This document shows, in pieces, positions 1 through 12,157 of a stretch of DNA of 64,000 bases (positions are counted from its first letter, which is position 1; each line of letters opens with the position of its first letter). Both the position numbers and the translations under genes were made by a program. The notes below the pieces were generated by a model. That model saw only the letters and a program-made list of their open reading frames with translations. It had not been told where the DNA came from and did no database searches. The stretch spans positions 15,444,057 through 15,508,056 of the forward strand of contig NC_039514.1 of NCBI RefSeq assembly GCF_003672135.1, in the 5' to 3' direction. Source of the DNA: Ooceraea biroi. Its lineage: Eukaryota > Arthropoda > Insecta > Hymenoptera > Formicidae.

Positions 1-947
1 TTCCTTAAATACGTAAAACGCCGCGGAATCTGTTATATATAGCCCGTTCCGGAAGCTTGAAGCATTCTGCGTGGAAACAACGCCATTCCATTTACATTCC
101 CTATTTAATACCATCACTTGACACCTTATACTCTACCTCAGTTGCTCAAATGTTTTCGTACAAATCAGTTGCTAAGGTATCCGAAGCACGTGTTAGTATT
201 ACATGCTGTAGAGCGTAGAACTTGTACCTGGTTGAGTCAAATCAAAGATATTTATATGCCCGCGTTGAATTGTGTGCACTTCACGCGCGTGTGAGTGCAT
301 ATACTGTTATTTCCTATATTACTTTCCATATATATTTCGTAAGTAATAGGCGTCTGAGATGTACTGCAGATTAGATAATGTTAACGACAAGCACAAAGCT
401 GTTAAAGGCTGCGATTAGTTTTAAACGAAAGGAAAACGTGCCACATAATCGAGGATTGTAAGCGTATGTAAAGATCCGTCTCGGAATAAAGATTTCAAGT
501 TCCAGCATTTTGTTTTTGTTAATTCTCACGTGAAGATAAATCTATACATATATATACTACTACATAAAATAATCAATATCAGAGAGCAATGTTAACCGTT
601 CTCATCTTACACGAGAGTGCTATCGAAATGAATTCCTCCGACGTTGCACTTCGTAGAGTATCTTGATAATTTATTGTACTTATACACCAAAAGACATTTC
701 TCAACGATTTCGATGGGCGCTTTGTTAGAAAGACGTCCGCGGTATTTACTATCAAACGTCGCTGCCGTTACACGTGATTGTTTTTTTCCTCGAGATGCCG
801 TTATTTATAAAATACATTTAGTGTGAAAAGAAAGAACTCGGAACGCAATTCCTCCTATCGTGTCGCGATTCAAATACGACGTAATTTCCTCGTGGGTTGT
901 ATGTAACAGTCGTTAACGGCAGTGGTCGCACTGCCCGGTGCCTCATC
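1..947. other. Region downstream of Srp54, no gene recognised
   Basis: No exon of a known family is visible on either strand; the only ORF of note (644-826, plus) is short and has no recognisable motif. The region must hold the 3' UTR of the minus-strand Srp54 gene. A minus-strand AATAAA (TTTATT on plus) near 668 is a plausible polyadenylation signal about 280 bases after the stop. Confidence 0.5.
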
Positions 948-3747
948 TCAGGATTTACCGCCGAAACCGCCCATTAAATTTCCCAATCCACCGGCGGCGC
1001 CTTGCTGTAACTGTTTCATTATATTTTGCAAACCTGGCATGCCACCTGAAATCAGATTCCTTTATTATTAAGCTGTAACTTAAAACCCATGTAACTTATA
1101 AATGGGATTAATAATTCTAGCATATATGTATGTAACAAAGTATCAAGATTCAGAGCAAACTTCACACAATGATGTGCGTATTTCCACAAGTTAAACCCTG
1201 TGAATTGCTCACCCATTTGATGTAATACACGTGGATCCATCATCTTGGCCATTTGATGATTCAGCTTCGCCATTTGCGTAGGATTAACGTTCTTGGCCAT
1301 GTCGCCGGCCTTGAACAAGCCCTTTATACCGCCCATCTTTTTAACGACCGCTGCGAACTTTGTGTACTGCGTAATTAAATCTTTGACTTCCTTCTCCGTT
1401 ACGCCAGAACCTCTCGCTACTCTCGCTATCCTCCCGGGCTGTTTGCTAAATAACTTAGCTCCGTCTCTACTGTCCAATTCTGAAATATACATGGATAACA
1501 GGTAATGTAACGAAAATCGCTTCGAGAAAATAAGAGAAAATAAATTATCAGAAAAACGAACCTGAATCGTTCATACTATCCATAATAGTCATAAGTCGCT
1601 TTAATCTCGCCATCGATTCCTGCTCTGTGCCTTTCGACATAAAGTCTTGACTGAATCCAGGTATCATACCCTACATACAACGAAATTGTAGAATTAGTGA
1701 TGGAATATCGATACATTATAGAATACAACTTCTGCATATTACTGAACATTACGGATCTTGCTCTGTACAACACGAATATTAATTGTTGTAAACGATCATT
1801 GGTGGTGCTTACCATTAACTGTGAAAATGGTCCCATCTTCATGATATTTTGGAACTGTTCGTACATATCTCGTAAGGTAAATTGACCGTGCTTGATCTTT
1901 TCGAGCAACTCCTCGTTGTCGTCTAAATTGAGCTCGTTCACTTTGTCAATGAGACCCTCGATGTCTCCCATGCCCAATAATTTACTGATAAACGGTTTGG
2001 TTTTAAACGGTTCTAGATCGTCTATGTGCTCTCCCGTACCAACAAATATTACAGGACTTTGTGTCGCTGCAACACTGGAGAAGACAAAATAGCATATCAA
2101 TAAAACAAAATTAACTTGTGAAGATGATCATTATTTGTTGCTCATTTACATGAAGGAGCGGACAAGAAAAGAAAACTTACGCAGAAAGCGCACCACCACC
2201 CTTCGCGTGGCCATCCAATTTCGTGATTATGATCGAGCCGACGTTGACGCGTTCCTTGAAAGCTTTCGCTTGAGCCTCGCAGGCCTGACCTATCGTTGCG
2301 TCCATCACGAAGATTATATTATCTGGTTGCTGCAACACGTCAAGATTTAGCGTTTTGAGTACCGTCCCTTCGTGCGTATAAACAAAACGTGCATTTGAAT
2401 TATAAGCTCACCACAGCATTGGCCACTTGCAACATCTCCTCGAATAACGATTCTTCCTGTTTGTGCCTTCCACTTGTGTCAACAATAATTATTTCGTACC
2501 CTTCCTTCTTGAACATGTCGACGCCATCTTGCGCGATCGTTACGGGATCTACCTCTGTGTAACTAAAAATAGAAAATGTGCGTTAGCAAATAAATAAACG
2601 ACAGCATGATAATTCTAAAATAAGTGTCTTTTGCTCCTCCGATGGACCTACCTTCCATAAAATGGTATCCTAGCTTTCGTGGCGTTCTGTTTTATCTGAT
2701 CGTACGCACCAGCACGGAAAGTATCGGCACATACTAAACACGCCTTCCAGTTTTTCTTAAGATAATGATACGCAAGTTTGGTACAAGTGGTCGTTTTACC
2801 AGACCCTTGCAAACCGACAAACATGATCACGTTAGGACGGCCTTTTACCGGTTGGTACGCTTTAACGCCAGGATCAATCAACTAAAAGAATCGTCAGTAT
2901 GTATTGCTGTATATACACGTAAATATCTCTGTAGAAATAATCTAGTATTATATAAGCTTTTCACAAATCTAGATGTAATCTTTACAAATATATATTGGAC
3001 AATAAACCAACCTTTACGAGCTCTTTAAAAACTGCGCTCTGTATCATCCGCCTTTTATTAAGACCACCAGCCATATCCTCAAAATCGATAACCTGACGCA
3101 CATTCTCCCGCAATTTCTTCACTAATCTAATATTTACATCAGCTTCCAACAACGCTGCGCATATCTCCTTCAGCATAGAATTTAAAACCTATTGAAATTG
3201 ACATGGTTATCAATAAACGTACTTAACACATGTGCGATGTGGACGCAACTGGTCCAAACACTGGCAAGAACACACGTAGTGCACCAAGAATAACGTATGT
3301 ATAAAAACAATTTTGATGAAATGAAAGAAAACCCGGCCAAGAATTGCGTCTAAAAGAATAATATCACGAAGAAACGGACGATTAGCCGCGATTCCGCGTG
3401 TTGTCCGCTCGTTTCGCGGCTCGACACAAATCGCCGCTACAAGCCACGGTGTAAACATGAGTTTGACACGTACACGTGAGAGGTTATTAGAGACATATGG
3501 TGATTTCGAGGCGCAAACACGCGGCGCCGAGGTGAAGGCGACGCGGATACGAATTGTATCTGGAGGACATGGAAATTACGAGGATTCAAATCGCGGTTGC
3601 TCCAGTGCCGGGGAATCATCCCCGCGCACGCACCGCACGCGGGCGAGTGTCGCCGAGGGCAGCCCTTACCTCCTCATTGATGACGGTCGCGTTGCTCAGC
3701 GACCGCAGGGCGGACGTAATTTTACGCCCGAGGTCCGCGAGAACCAT
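948..3747 (-). CDS. Srp54: Signal recognition particle 54 kDa GTPase subunit
   Basis: SRP54 binds signal peptides as they leave the ribosome and, with the SRP receptor, targets them to the ER in a GTP-dependent way. Nine exons join in phase: 3747-3670, 3188-3012, 2881-2652, 2562-2412, 2329-2181, 2074-1813, 1670-1562, 1479-1213 and 1045-948, giving 506 aa, the usual size (human about 504). Visible motifs: N domain (1 to about 100) starting MVLADLGRKI; P-loop GLQGSGKT at 108-115; DTFRAGAYDQ at 138-147; DTSGR at 190-194; TKLDGHAKGGG from 248; Met-rich M domain from about 325 to the end. All introns have GT/AG ends. The start matches the family N-terminus, and the first exon lies in GC-rich DNA. 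Identification is from family knowledge; the joins are read from the sequence. Confidence 0.97.
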
Positions 3748-4303
3748 CCTGGGACGTTGTCTCGTTCACGTCCGCGCAAAGTAAAATCTACGATGTAACA
3801 CACGATGTTTTTTTGGCGGTCAGAGTGTTAGTGTGTAAAATGTGTCATGATGCACGAGCTCGGCCAACGCGACATGACGACACATCCGGTCGCGAAGGTA
3901 CGACCGCGCGCGAGTGACTCGCGACTTCGACCTGCACGGCGCGCGGCTCGAGCGGAGCGAGAAAACCCACCGACGGCGATTGTTCGCACGTTCGCCCTTT
4001 CAAAAAGGTCGCGCGACCTGTTTACGCACGGCACCGACGAACGGACCTCGGACGCAGCCAGCATCCATATTGATCAGTGCGCGCACGTACAATCAACGTC
4101 ATCTACGTTCTGGAGTGTGAAGTTGGGCACTTCCGGGTCGGCAAGGCGGTCGTCCGCCGGCGACTTCAGACTGTTACCATCGGACCTAAAGCTCGCTTAC
4201 AATAATTTTCTTTTAATTCCTTTTATTATCTTGATGATTTTCGTTCTGATGGCTCGTTCGCTCGTTGCTCGCTTTCACATCCAGTTATCTCGTGAATTAT
4301 TAT
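3748..4303. promoter_or_regulatory. GC-rich 5' flank of Srp54
   Basis: This CpG-rich stretch lies immediately upstream of the Srp54 start codon and most likely holds its promoter and 5' UTR. Long open frames here (for example 3847-4398 plus) run into the TTAA repeat and look like a by-product of high GC. No TATA box stands out. The promoter call is inferred from position only. Confidence 0.4.
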
Positions 4304-6482
4304 TTAAGGGGATGCTGGAGTTGCTAATGAACTATTTTTTCACTATAGCGATGGTAATTGCAGTTTCGAAAATTCTCTTTATTGTTTGTGCAGAATAAAA
4401 AATCCTTTTCCACAAATGAAGTATAGATAGAAAGAAAGCCCGCTCTACAGGACTTTATATTCAAAATAGAAAAAAGTTAAAAACTTGCATTTGTCTTTTC
4501 TAACTTTTTTCCATTTTGAATATAAAGTCCTGTAGAGCGGACTTTCTTTCTATTCATACTTCATTTGTGGAAAAGGATTTTTTATTCTGCACAAACAATA
4601 AAGAGAATTTTCGAAACTGCAATTACCATCGCTATAGTGAAAAAATAGTTCACTAGCAACTCCAGCATCCCCTTAACCTGTTGTTCTTCATTATTAATAT
4701 TTTATCAGATTGCTATTTTATACTTGCGCTTGCTTTTGAACAATGAACTGTCATTTCACAGACGTTTGACGCATAACTTTCCATCGGCGTCCGCATTTAT
4801 TAAGGGGAAGCTGGAGTTGCTAATGAACTATTTTTTCACTATAGCGATGGTAATTGCAGTTTCGAAAATTCTCTTTATTGTTTGTGCAGAATAAAAAATC
4901 CTTTTCCACAAATGAAGTATAGATAGAAAGAAAGCCCGCTCTACAGGACTTTATATTCAAAATAGAAAAAAGTTAAAAACTTGCATTTGTCTTTTCTAAC
5001 TTTTTTCCTGTAGAGCGGGCTTTCTTTCTATCTATACTTCATTTGTGGAAAAGGATTTTTTATTCCGCACAAACAATAAAGAGAATTTTCGAAACTGCAA
5101 TTACCATCGCTATAGTGAAAAAATAGTTCACTAGCAACTCCAGCATCCCCTTAACCTGTTCTTCATTATTAATATTTTATCAGATTGCTATTTTATACTT
5201 GCGCTTGCTTTTGAACAATGAACTGTCATTTCACAGACGTTTGACGCATAACTTTCCATCGGCGTCCGCATTTATTAAGAGGAAGCTGGAGTTGCTAGTG
5301 AACTATTTTTTCACTATAGCGATGGTAATTGCAGTTTCGAAAATTCTCTTTATTGTTTGTGCAGAATCAAAAATCCTTTTCCACAAATGAAGTATAGATA
5401 GAAAGAAAGCCCGCTCTACAGGACTTTATATTCAAAATAGAAAAAAGTTAAAAACTTGCATTTGTCTTTTCTAACTTTTTTCCTGTAGAGCGGGCTTTCT
5501 TTCTATCTATACTTCATTTGTGGAAAAGGATTTTTTATTCTGCACAAACAATAAAGAGAATTTTCGAAACTGCAATTACCATCGCTATAGTGAAAAAATA
5601 GTTCACTAGCAACTCCAGCATCCCCTTAACCCGTTCTTCATTATTAATATTTTATCAGATTGCTATTTTATACTTGCGCTTGCTTTTGAACAATGAACTG
5701 TCATTTCACAGACGTTTGACGCATAACTTTCCATCGGCGTCCGCATTTATTAAGGGGAAGCTGGAGTTGCTAATGAACTATTTTTTCACTATAGCGATGG
5801 TAATTGCAGTTTCGAAAATTCTCTTTATTGCTTGTGCAGAATCAAAAATCCTTTTCCACAAATGAAGTATAGATAGAAAGAAAGCCCGTTCTATGGGACT
5901 TTATATTCAAAATGGAAAAAAGTTAAAAACTTGCATTTGTCTTTTCTAACTTTTTTCCTGTAGAGCGGGCTTTCTTTCTATCTATACTTCATTTGTGGAA
6001 AAGGATTTTTTATTCTGCACAAACAATAAAGAGAATTTTCGAAACTGCAATTACCATCGCTATAGTGAAAAAATAGTTCACTAGCAACTCCAGCATCCCC
6101 TTAACCTGTTCTTCATTATTAATATTTTATCAGATTGCTATTTTATACTTGCGCTTGCTTTTGAACAATGAACTGTCATTTCACAGACGTTTGACGCATA
6201 ACTTTCCATCGGCGTCCGCATTTATTAAGGGGAAGCTGGAGTTGCTAGTGAACTATTTTTTCACTATAGCGATGGTAATTGCAGTTTCGAAAATTCTCTT
6301 TATTGTTTGTGCAGAATAAAAAATCCTTTTCCACAAATGAAGTATAGATAGAAAGAAAGCCCGCTCTACAGGACTTTATATTCAAAATAGAAAAAAGTTA
6401 AAAACTTGCATTTGTCTTTTCTAACTTTTTTCCATTTTGAATCGCAAGAAATAGTTCACTAGCAACTCCAGCATCCCCTTAA
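4304..6482. repeat. Tandem array of TTAA foldback MITEs (family A), locus 1
   Basis: Five foldback elements, each bounded by TTAA: 4304-4676, 4800-5154, 5275-5629, 5750-6104 and 6225-6482. Each reads inward from GGGGATGCTGGAGTTGCTAG and is nearly its own reverse complement. Full elements are 373 or 355 bp; the 18-bp difference is at the centre. Units 2 to 5 start exactly 475 bp apart because a 120-bp unique spacer separates consecutive elements. The last unit has lost most of its 3' arm. The TTAA ends suggest piggyBac-type mobilisation (family knowledge). No transposase is encoded. Short ORFs called here are repeat artefacts. Confidence 0.9.
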
Positions 6483-7148
6483 CTGATCCAACTTTGTCGT
6501 TTCTGGACGAAAACAGATGACAGCCTTTACGCGGCAAATATTGATACGTATATCTATAAAAAAAGATAATAATACAAATAAAAGAACACGATGATCAGAG
6601 TCAGCTCGCTTCCTCTATCGGATTATAAGATTCGAAGGGCAGAAAAATTGAGCGGGCTGAAATGGAAAGATGACGGTTTCACATGCAACGTAATATGTAA
6701 TGAATTTATTGATAATTATTCTAAGTAAATCCCAGTGGAGAGTACGTTAAAAGTCTTAGGTTCATTCATCGCTTATACACAGGCAAATTTAAGTCTTACA
6801 CAAGTCTTCGATGTGACTTTCTCGAAACAGAAAGAGAGAAAACACATTAGTACGTTAAACGAACGAAAACATGGTCTATGTTACACATTGTCCTCATTTA
6901 TATGACGTATGATCATGTTGAATTGAGAAAGAACGCTGCCTTGCGCTTCGTAGTAACACAACGTTAACGGTATTATATACATATCATGTATTATACGTAG
7001 ATGAGGTATAAGACATTGACTTCACATCGAAGTAACACAATGCCGAACGTGCTGGTAGTGAATTTGTCGTATCTCATACCTAGTCGTGGCAGTTGACACG
7101 CATTAAAATCTGTTTCGTCTGGCGAGATAAATCAACACGCACGCAATC
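6483..7148. other. Intergenic, 3' side of CSN1
   Basis: Between the MITE array and the CSN1 stop codon. It must contain the CSN1 3' UTR; a minus-strand AATAAA lies near 6702. No other gene or structured element is seen. Confidence 0.5.
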
Positions 7149-9206
7149 TCAATTTTTCGCCGCTAGAGTGCCATTCCCAGGCGCTACCGACATCTCACCT
7201 CCCTGTGTGCTGTCACGTTGAGGGCTCTGTCACAACAGAAATTGCGTATTCGAGTAAAGGCACGTCATTCTTGTGAACTTCACTTTGCTTAATTTTTAAT
7301 ACATAGCGCAATAGCGAGGAAAAGCGAACGGAAACGATTTCCGGGACACTTTTCTCGATCGCAGATTACCTTTACATGAATCTGTTGTTTCAACATCGCG
7401 GCTCTCAGGATCAACATGCGAGTGCGCCTCTGATAATCCCTCCCAACGCTCATGGACTTCTCAAAGGTGGTGCTGCGCTGGTCGACGTCCTTTGCGTACA
7501 AAATCTGCAGGAATCGCATTTATAAGAATAATAAATCAACTGTTGTGCATCTTTTGACGATGATTTCGTCAAAATTTTGCATGCCTTGAAAATTTCCTTC
7601 AAAGAAAAATATATCGTAATAAAAAAAGCCTCGAAACAATTCTCACCTTGTTATGCGAATCGATACGAGCCTGAATCTGGCCATCGAGGATGAGTTGCAT
7701 GAGCTCGTCTTCTAGTTCGGATACAGTTCTATTGAACGCGGTTGCCATTCGCCTCATGTCCGCGCTCAGGTAAGGACTGAAGTACTGTATCAAAGCCCTA
7801 TTTCGTATCTGCGTATACAACAGATTCACATGCGGCGCTATGTACATATCCAGCAGGATGTTATCCTTTATCTCGTCGAGCAACTTCAAACAGGACGCGT
7901 ACTTTGATTCATAGAACTTGAAAATAATATCACGCAATTGCGGCTCTAACTCTAAGAACAATTTGAAGGAACTACTAAAGATAACTTGTTTCTGCAGTTC
8001 GTGCCTGTCGAACGTGGCTAAAGCACAGAGTCCACCGTAAAGCGCCACGTTTCCAGGCGACAGTAACTCAGGACAGTCGCAGTGATCCAACGACGCTTGC
8101 AAGAAGTGTTTCGCGGCCATTTTATACTTTCTAGTCGCCAGCTCCGCCAGGCCCGCGGCCACCTTCAGCTTAGTGAGTATAGCTTGATGATTATTCTCTT
8201 TGCCGTGCAAGTCTGGGAAGTCTGGCGTACTCTCAGCCTTGGTGACATAACTAAGTACATGCGACCAGTTCTGCAGGTAGGCGGAAACTTTGATTACGTT
8301 CAAACACATATTCACGACGTGCTTGCCGCTGGTGCAGTAGTCCCGCGCACGGGAGTAACATTTTAGGGCATGAACCAGATCGCCGCAGTTCAGATAATGA
8401 TCACCGAGGTCGTCGTGACCCCTCCGGATACTCTCCTTGATCGAGTTGCTCTTGTAATTTTTTAGATCCGTGTCGAACTTTTCCAGCTTGAGAGCGGCTT
8501 TCTTGGATCGCGTTTCCACCCATGTCTGATCCATCGTGAGCACGTCCTGGGAGGTCGACTGCGCTGCCACGTCTGGTAGTCCAGGAGTGCCCATTGCCTG
8601 CACGAGCTTCTTGTGCAGTGCGATGTAGAGCGATACGTTGTACGTGGTCATCACGTAGGCAATTGCCATTTTCAGCGCCTCTATCCGCAGCGACGGGCAA
8701 TGGTCGGCGATGTATATGAGCCTGTACAACTTTGCAAGTCCAGTATAGCTGTTGGCATATACCTCTAGATCCTGAAAGAAGAGAGGAACGTGAAAACGGT
8801 GACGAAACGGAATCGATGTACGCGAAGAACATCCGCGACGTTCCGTCAACGAACTCCCGGGGTTAGCGCGGGTAACTTTTCCGTGTACGTACCAGCGTCG
8901 GATTTTCCACTACATACGGTTCTTCCTCAGCATTATCATTATCCTCTGCAGGAGCATCAACCTGCATTGGCTCCACGACATTTTGCTGCGGAGAGGAATA
9001 CGTGTTACAATCTCGCGCAGCGTTCCGTAAGGATTAGTCGGACCGGGAGCAGGAACCGCGAAAGATACGACGGAGAGGAATGCACGAGCGAGTGGTCGCG
9101 GATAACCTCACGCTTTAAATCCGTCTCGTGTCGCGAAAGGGAGGAGGATCGCATGCCCGACGCTAATTGGGCGAATTACCTGTACGTCGTGAACTTGCAA
9201 CGGCAT
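7149..9206 (-). CDS. CSN1: COP9 signalosome complex subunit 1
   Basis: CSN1 (GPS1) is a PCI-domain scaffold subunit of the COP9 signalosome, which removes NEDD8 from cullin-RING ligases. Five exons: 9206-9180 (MPLQVHDVQ, nine codons), 8985-8893, 8771-7647 (375 codons), 7504-7370 and 7226-7149, all in phase 0, giving 485 aa; animal CSN1 is about 490. The tiny first exon was recognised because animal CSN1 begins MPLPVQVF and its donor (GTAATT) joins in frame to an exon containing VVEPMQVDAP. The long exon carries the TPR-like helical region (SLRIEALKMA, DLGDHYLNCGD) and the PCI domain. The last exon matches the usual Ser/Pro-rich tail after QQIHVK. An in-frame Met (MQVDAP) in exon 2 is a possible alternative start. 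Confidence 0.95.
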
Positions 9207-10058
9207 TATTAACCTGATTCGTTACGTCGACACGGTGCAAGATCGGCGTGACTCTTTACCTCGGTAGAAAGATTGCCGTTCAACTACGCGTGCATACATA
9301 CATAAATTAAATACGCCGCACACACACACCGCAGATCCGCTGGTGCCAAGCCATCGAGCCAACGGAACGGCGACTATCGCGATCGCGTCGCGGAGGAATG
9401 TGGCGGTCTTAAACCGACTTTCTTTTACCTTTTAGTTTATGGTTGATTTTACGAACACTTTCGCGCCATGTTGTTGCGCGCGCAGTTGTTAGTTTAGTTA
9501 TTAAGCAGTTAGTATTTTGTAGTACATACACAGAAGTGTTAACCCTTTTCGTGCGTTGTTTGTTATAAGACATTAACATTATAATAAAGTATTTTTGTGT
9601 TCGTTCGTGATCATACGAGTCGTGATTATATCCCGTGCAACCTATACGTCCAACAGAACATACATGTGACGCGCATTTGCCACAGGAACCGATCGCTCGC
9701 GACCTCTCGCGACCGTCGCCAGAATTACGTTGCGGTTGGCACGATGAGATAACGGAACGAGATTCATAACCCCCCTCGATCCTCCCCTGACGTTCCGCTC
9801 GGTGCGTTTTACTGCGGCACGCCAGTGCAAATCATCGCCCGGCTTATTTATCTTGGCTCACTATCGCGCCTGCCCGTAATTTTTCGCATGCGCGAACATA
9901 ATTGCGCGGCGCGGAAATATTCCGCGGTCGCACTTTTTATCGTTGCGAGCGAGTTGCGGGGTCTTATCCGTTCGCTTTGCGTATTCCGTAATTTATGGCG
10001 GCAACGAGGTTTTTTCCGTCCATTCGAGAATCGCAATGACTCTCCGATTACGTAGGAA
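9207..10058. other. 5' flank of CSN1, no gene recognised
   Basis: Holds the CSN1 promoter by position. The 9420-9650 part is AT-rich and has an AATAAA on plus near 9582, which could be the tail of an old retrocopy or repeat. The 9640-10055 part is CpG-rich with short overlapping ORFs on both strands and no recognisable domain. Confidence 0.35.
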
Positions 10059-10184
10059 CCCAGTGAGCAAAATGTGTGCAATCTGCCAGCAGATTGGCAA
10101 CGGATTACTGCGGAAGTTGATAGCAAATTGGCGTCCGTTGTGTCCGCATTAGGACAGTGATCCGTCAGCAGAGCCTGCCAACGG

Positions 10185-11175
10185 ACTCTGACAGCGGATT
10201 GGCGGCAGAAACCGAGCGGGATCTGTTAACATCTGACGGCAGATTGACGGCAGATTGGCGGCAGAAACCGAGCGGGATCTGTTAACATCTGACGGCAGAT
10301 TGACGGCAGATTGGTGGCAGAAACCGAGCGGGATCTGTTAACATCTGACGGCAGATTGACGGCAGATTGGCGGCAGAAACCGAGCGGGATCTGTTAACAT
10401 CTGACGGCAGATTGACGGCAGATTGGCGGCAGAAACCGAGCGGGATCTGTTAACATCTGACAGTAGATTGGCGGCAGAAACCGAGCGGGATCTGTTAACA
10501 TCTGACGGCAGATTGACAGCGGATTGGCGGCAGAAACCGAGCGGGATCTGTTAACATCTGACGGCAGATTGACAGCGGATTGGTGGCAGAAACCGAGCGG
10601 GATCTGTTAACATCTGACAGCAGATTGGCGGCAGAAACCGAGCGGGATCTGTTAACATCTGACGGCAGATTGACAGCGGATTGGCGGCAGAAACCGAGCG
10701 GGATCTGTTAACATCTGACGGCAGATTGACGGCAGATTGGTGGCAGAAACCGAGCGGGATCTGTTAACATCTGACGGCAGATTGGTGGCAGAAACCGAGC
10801 GGGATCTGTTAACATCTGACGGCAGATTGACGGCAGATTGGCGGCAGAAACCGAGCGGGATCTGTTAACATCTGACGGCAGATTGGCGGCAGAAACCGAG
10901 CGGGATCTGTTAACATCTGACGGCAGATTGACAGCGGATTGGCGGCAGAAACCGAGCGGGATCTGTTAACATCTGACGGCAGATTGACAGCGGATTGGCG
11001 GCAGAAACCGAGCGGGATCTGTTAACATCTGACGGCAGATTGACAGCGGATTGGCGGCAGAAACCGAGCGGGATCTGTTAACATCTGACGGCAGATTGAC
11101 AGCGGATTGGCGGCAGAAACCGAGCGGGATCTGTTAACATCTGACGGCAGATTGACGGCAGAAACCGAACAGAAT
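10185..11175. repeat. Minisatellite, 56- and 45-bp units, about 18 copies
   Basis: The unit contains GCAGAAACCGAGCGGGATCT followed by GTTAACATCTGACGGCAGAT. Most units are 56 bp; some lack one 11-bp TTGACGGCAGA-type block and are 45 bp. Copies are almost identical, pointing to recent expansion or homogenisation. The internal 11-12 bp sub-repeat (GGCAGATTG) explains the length steps. Confidence 0.95.
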
Positions 11176-11629
11176 CTGCAGCTTTTGGCCGTTCATATTT
11201 ACGATATATTAAAGCATGCGTTTACTTTTAACACACTATAAATTGGCATTTTATATTACCATGTGTTAAAAGAACGCATTTGTTTGTTTGTTAAATTAAA
11301 GTACATTTGGCTTGATGTGTCTTTCTGACAGTTCGTTGCATAATCTCTCTCTTATTGTTAATTTATTCTAACCCGAAGTCCGAACTTTGCTTTCGAACTT
11401 CGGATTGCTCGTGGCGTGCGTGAACTACGTGGACGTTGTCCATGGGAGCCTCCGTGCCGCAAGTGCAAAAATTTTCAGAAAAATTAATATATCGTGCCAA
11501 GGCGCGTATATTAACTTATATAACTGTTAGGCTAAATCTTAACATCGAGTAAGAACTCGACGCGTGCACCGCATAGCGGTGCGGAGCGAAAACGCACATT
11601 CATAGCCGTGTAAATTTGAATACCGTCAA

Positions 11630-11775
11630 AAGCTGCGGATCCTGTTCGGTTTCTGCCGCCAATCTGCCGTTAGATTCCGCGCGCGCAGATCTTGCTCGGT
11701 TTCTGTCGACAATCCGACTTCGAGCCACGTTTGCGGATTCTGCTCGGTTTCTGCCGCCAATCTGTTCTTAGATTT
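11630..11775. repeat. Inverted copies of the minisatellite unit
   Basis: Three diverged units of the 10.2-11.2 kb minisatellite occur here in the opposite orientation (GTTCGGTTTCTGCCGCCAAT and variants). With the main array they form a long inverted repeat around a roughly 460-bp unique centre. Confidence 0.85.
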
Positions 11776-12018
11776 TGCGAGCAAGCTCCGTTACATTTCT
11801 GGCACCAATTCGTCGAATTAATCGTTAATAACAACTTCTGTATCAAATTTGTTGTCTTTTGGCTGGCAATAGTTGATAGCAGATAGTTGGCATCATCTGC
11901 TTTCGGCAGACTTGGCTATCTGGGAAAGTGTGTGCGCATTTTCAACCGCTTCGGCGCACGCTTATGCCTTCGCGCAAACATTGCGAAATGATAGCGGTAC
12001 GTAGAAATCGTAGGTAGA

Positions 12019-12024
12019 TTTATT
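12019..12024 (-). terminator. Candidate poly(A) signal of the homeobox gene
   Basis: TTTATT on plus reads AATAAA on minus, about 135 bases after the homeobox stop codon at 12158. Position and hexamer fit; no transcript evidence is available. Confidence 0.45.
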
Positions 12025-12157
12025 TGTACAACAGTTGAGAGCATAAGATAAATAGTAAGCCCGGTTCTCGGAAGCTGCCTCCGTACGTTGACCTCCAAAA
12101 TTTTCCTTCGCCCGGATCCCGTGGCTGTTGTCATCACCAGCTCCCGTCGTCGTTGCG

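Larger units (their letters stand above)
10059..11924. mobile_element. CCCAG-ended composite element carrying a minisatellite
   Basis: The left end reads CCCAGTGAGCAAAATGTGTG and the right end, reverse-complemented, reads CCCAGATAGCCAAGTCTGCC. These are imperfect inverted ends, each followed by further similar words (AATCTGCC, GCAGAT). The left part holds about 18 direct repeats; the right part (about 11640-11775) carries three units of the same motif reverse-complemented. No transposase ORF is visible. The element boundaries are inference from the CCCAG/CTGGG ends; no clear target duplication was found. Confidence 0.4.

Noticed and set aside
3457..4398. Plus-strand ORFs over the Srp54 first exon
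   Set aside because: They run antisense to a verified exon or through GC-rich promoter and repeat sequence, and have no recognisable domain.
5199..5865. Repeated 63-codon ORFs with a hydrophobic stretch
   Set aside because: They are translations of MITE arms and spacer, repeated with each unit; no reason to think they are expressed.
10185..11175. Repeat array resembling a CRISPR
   Set aside because: There are no unique spacers; units are simple tandem copies of 45 or 56 bp in an animal genome.
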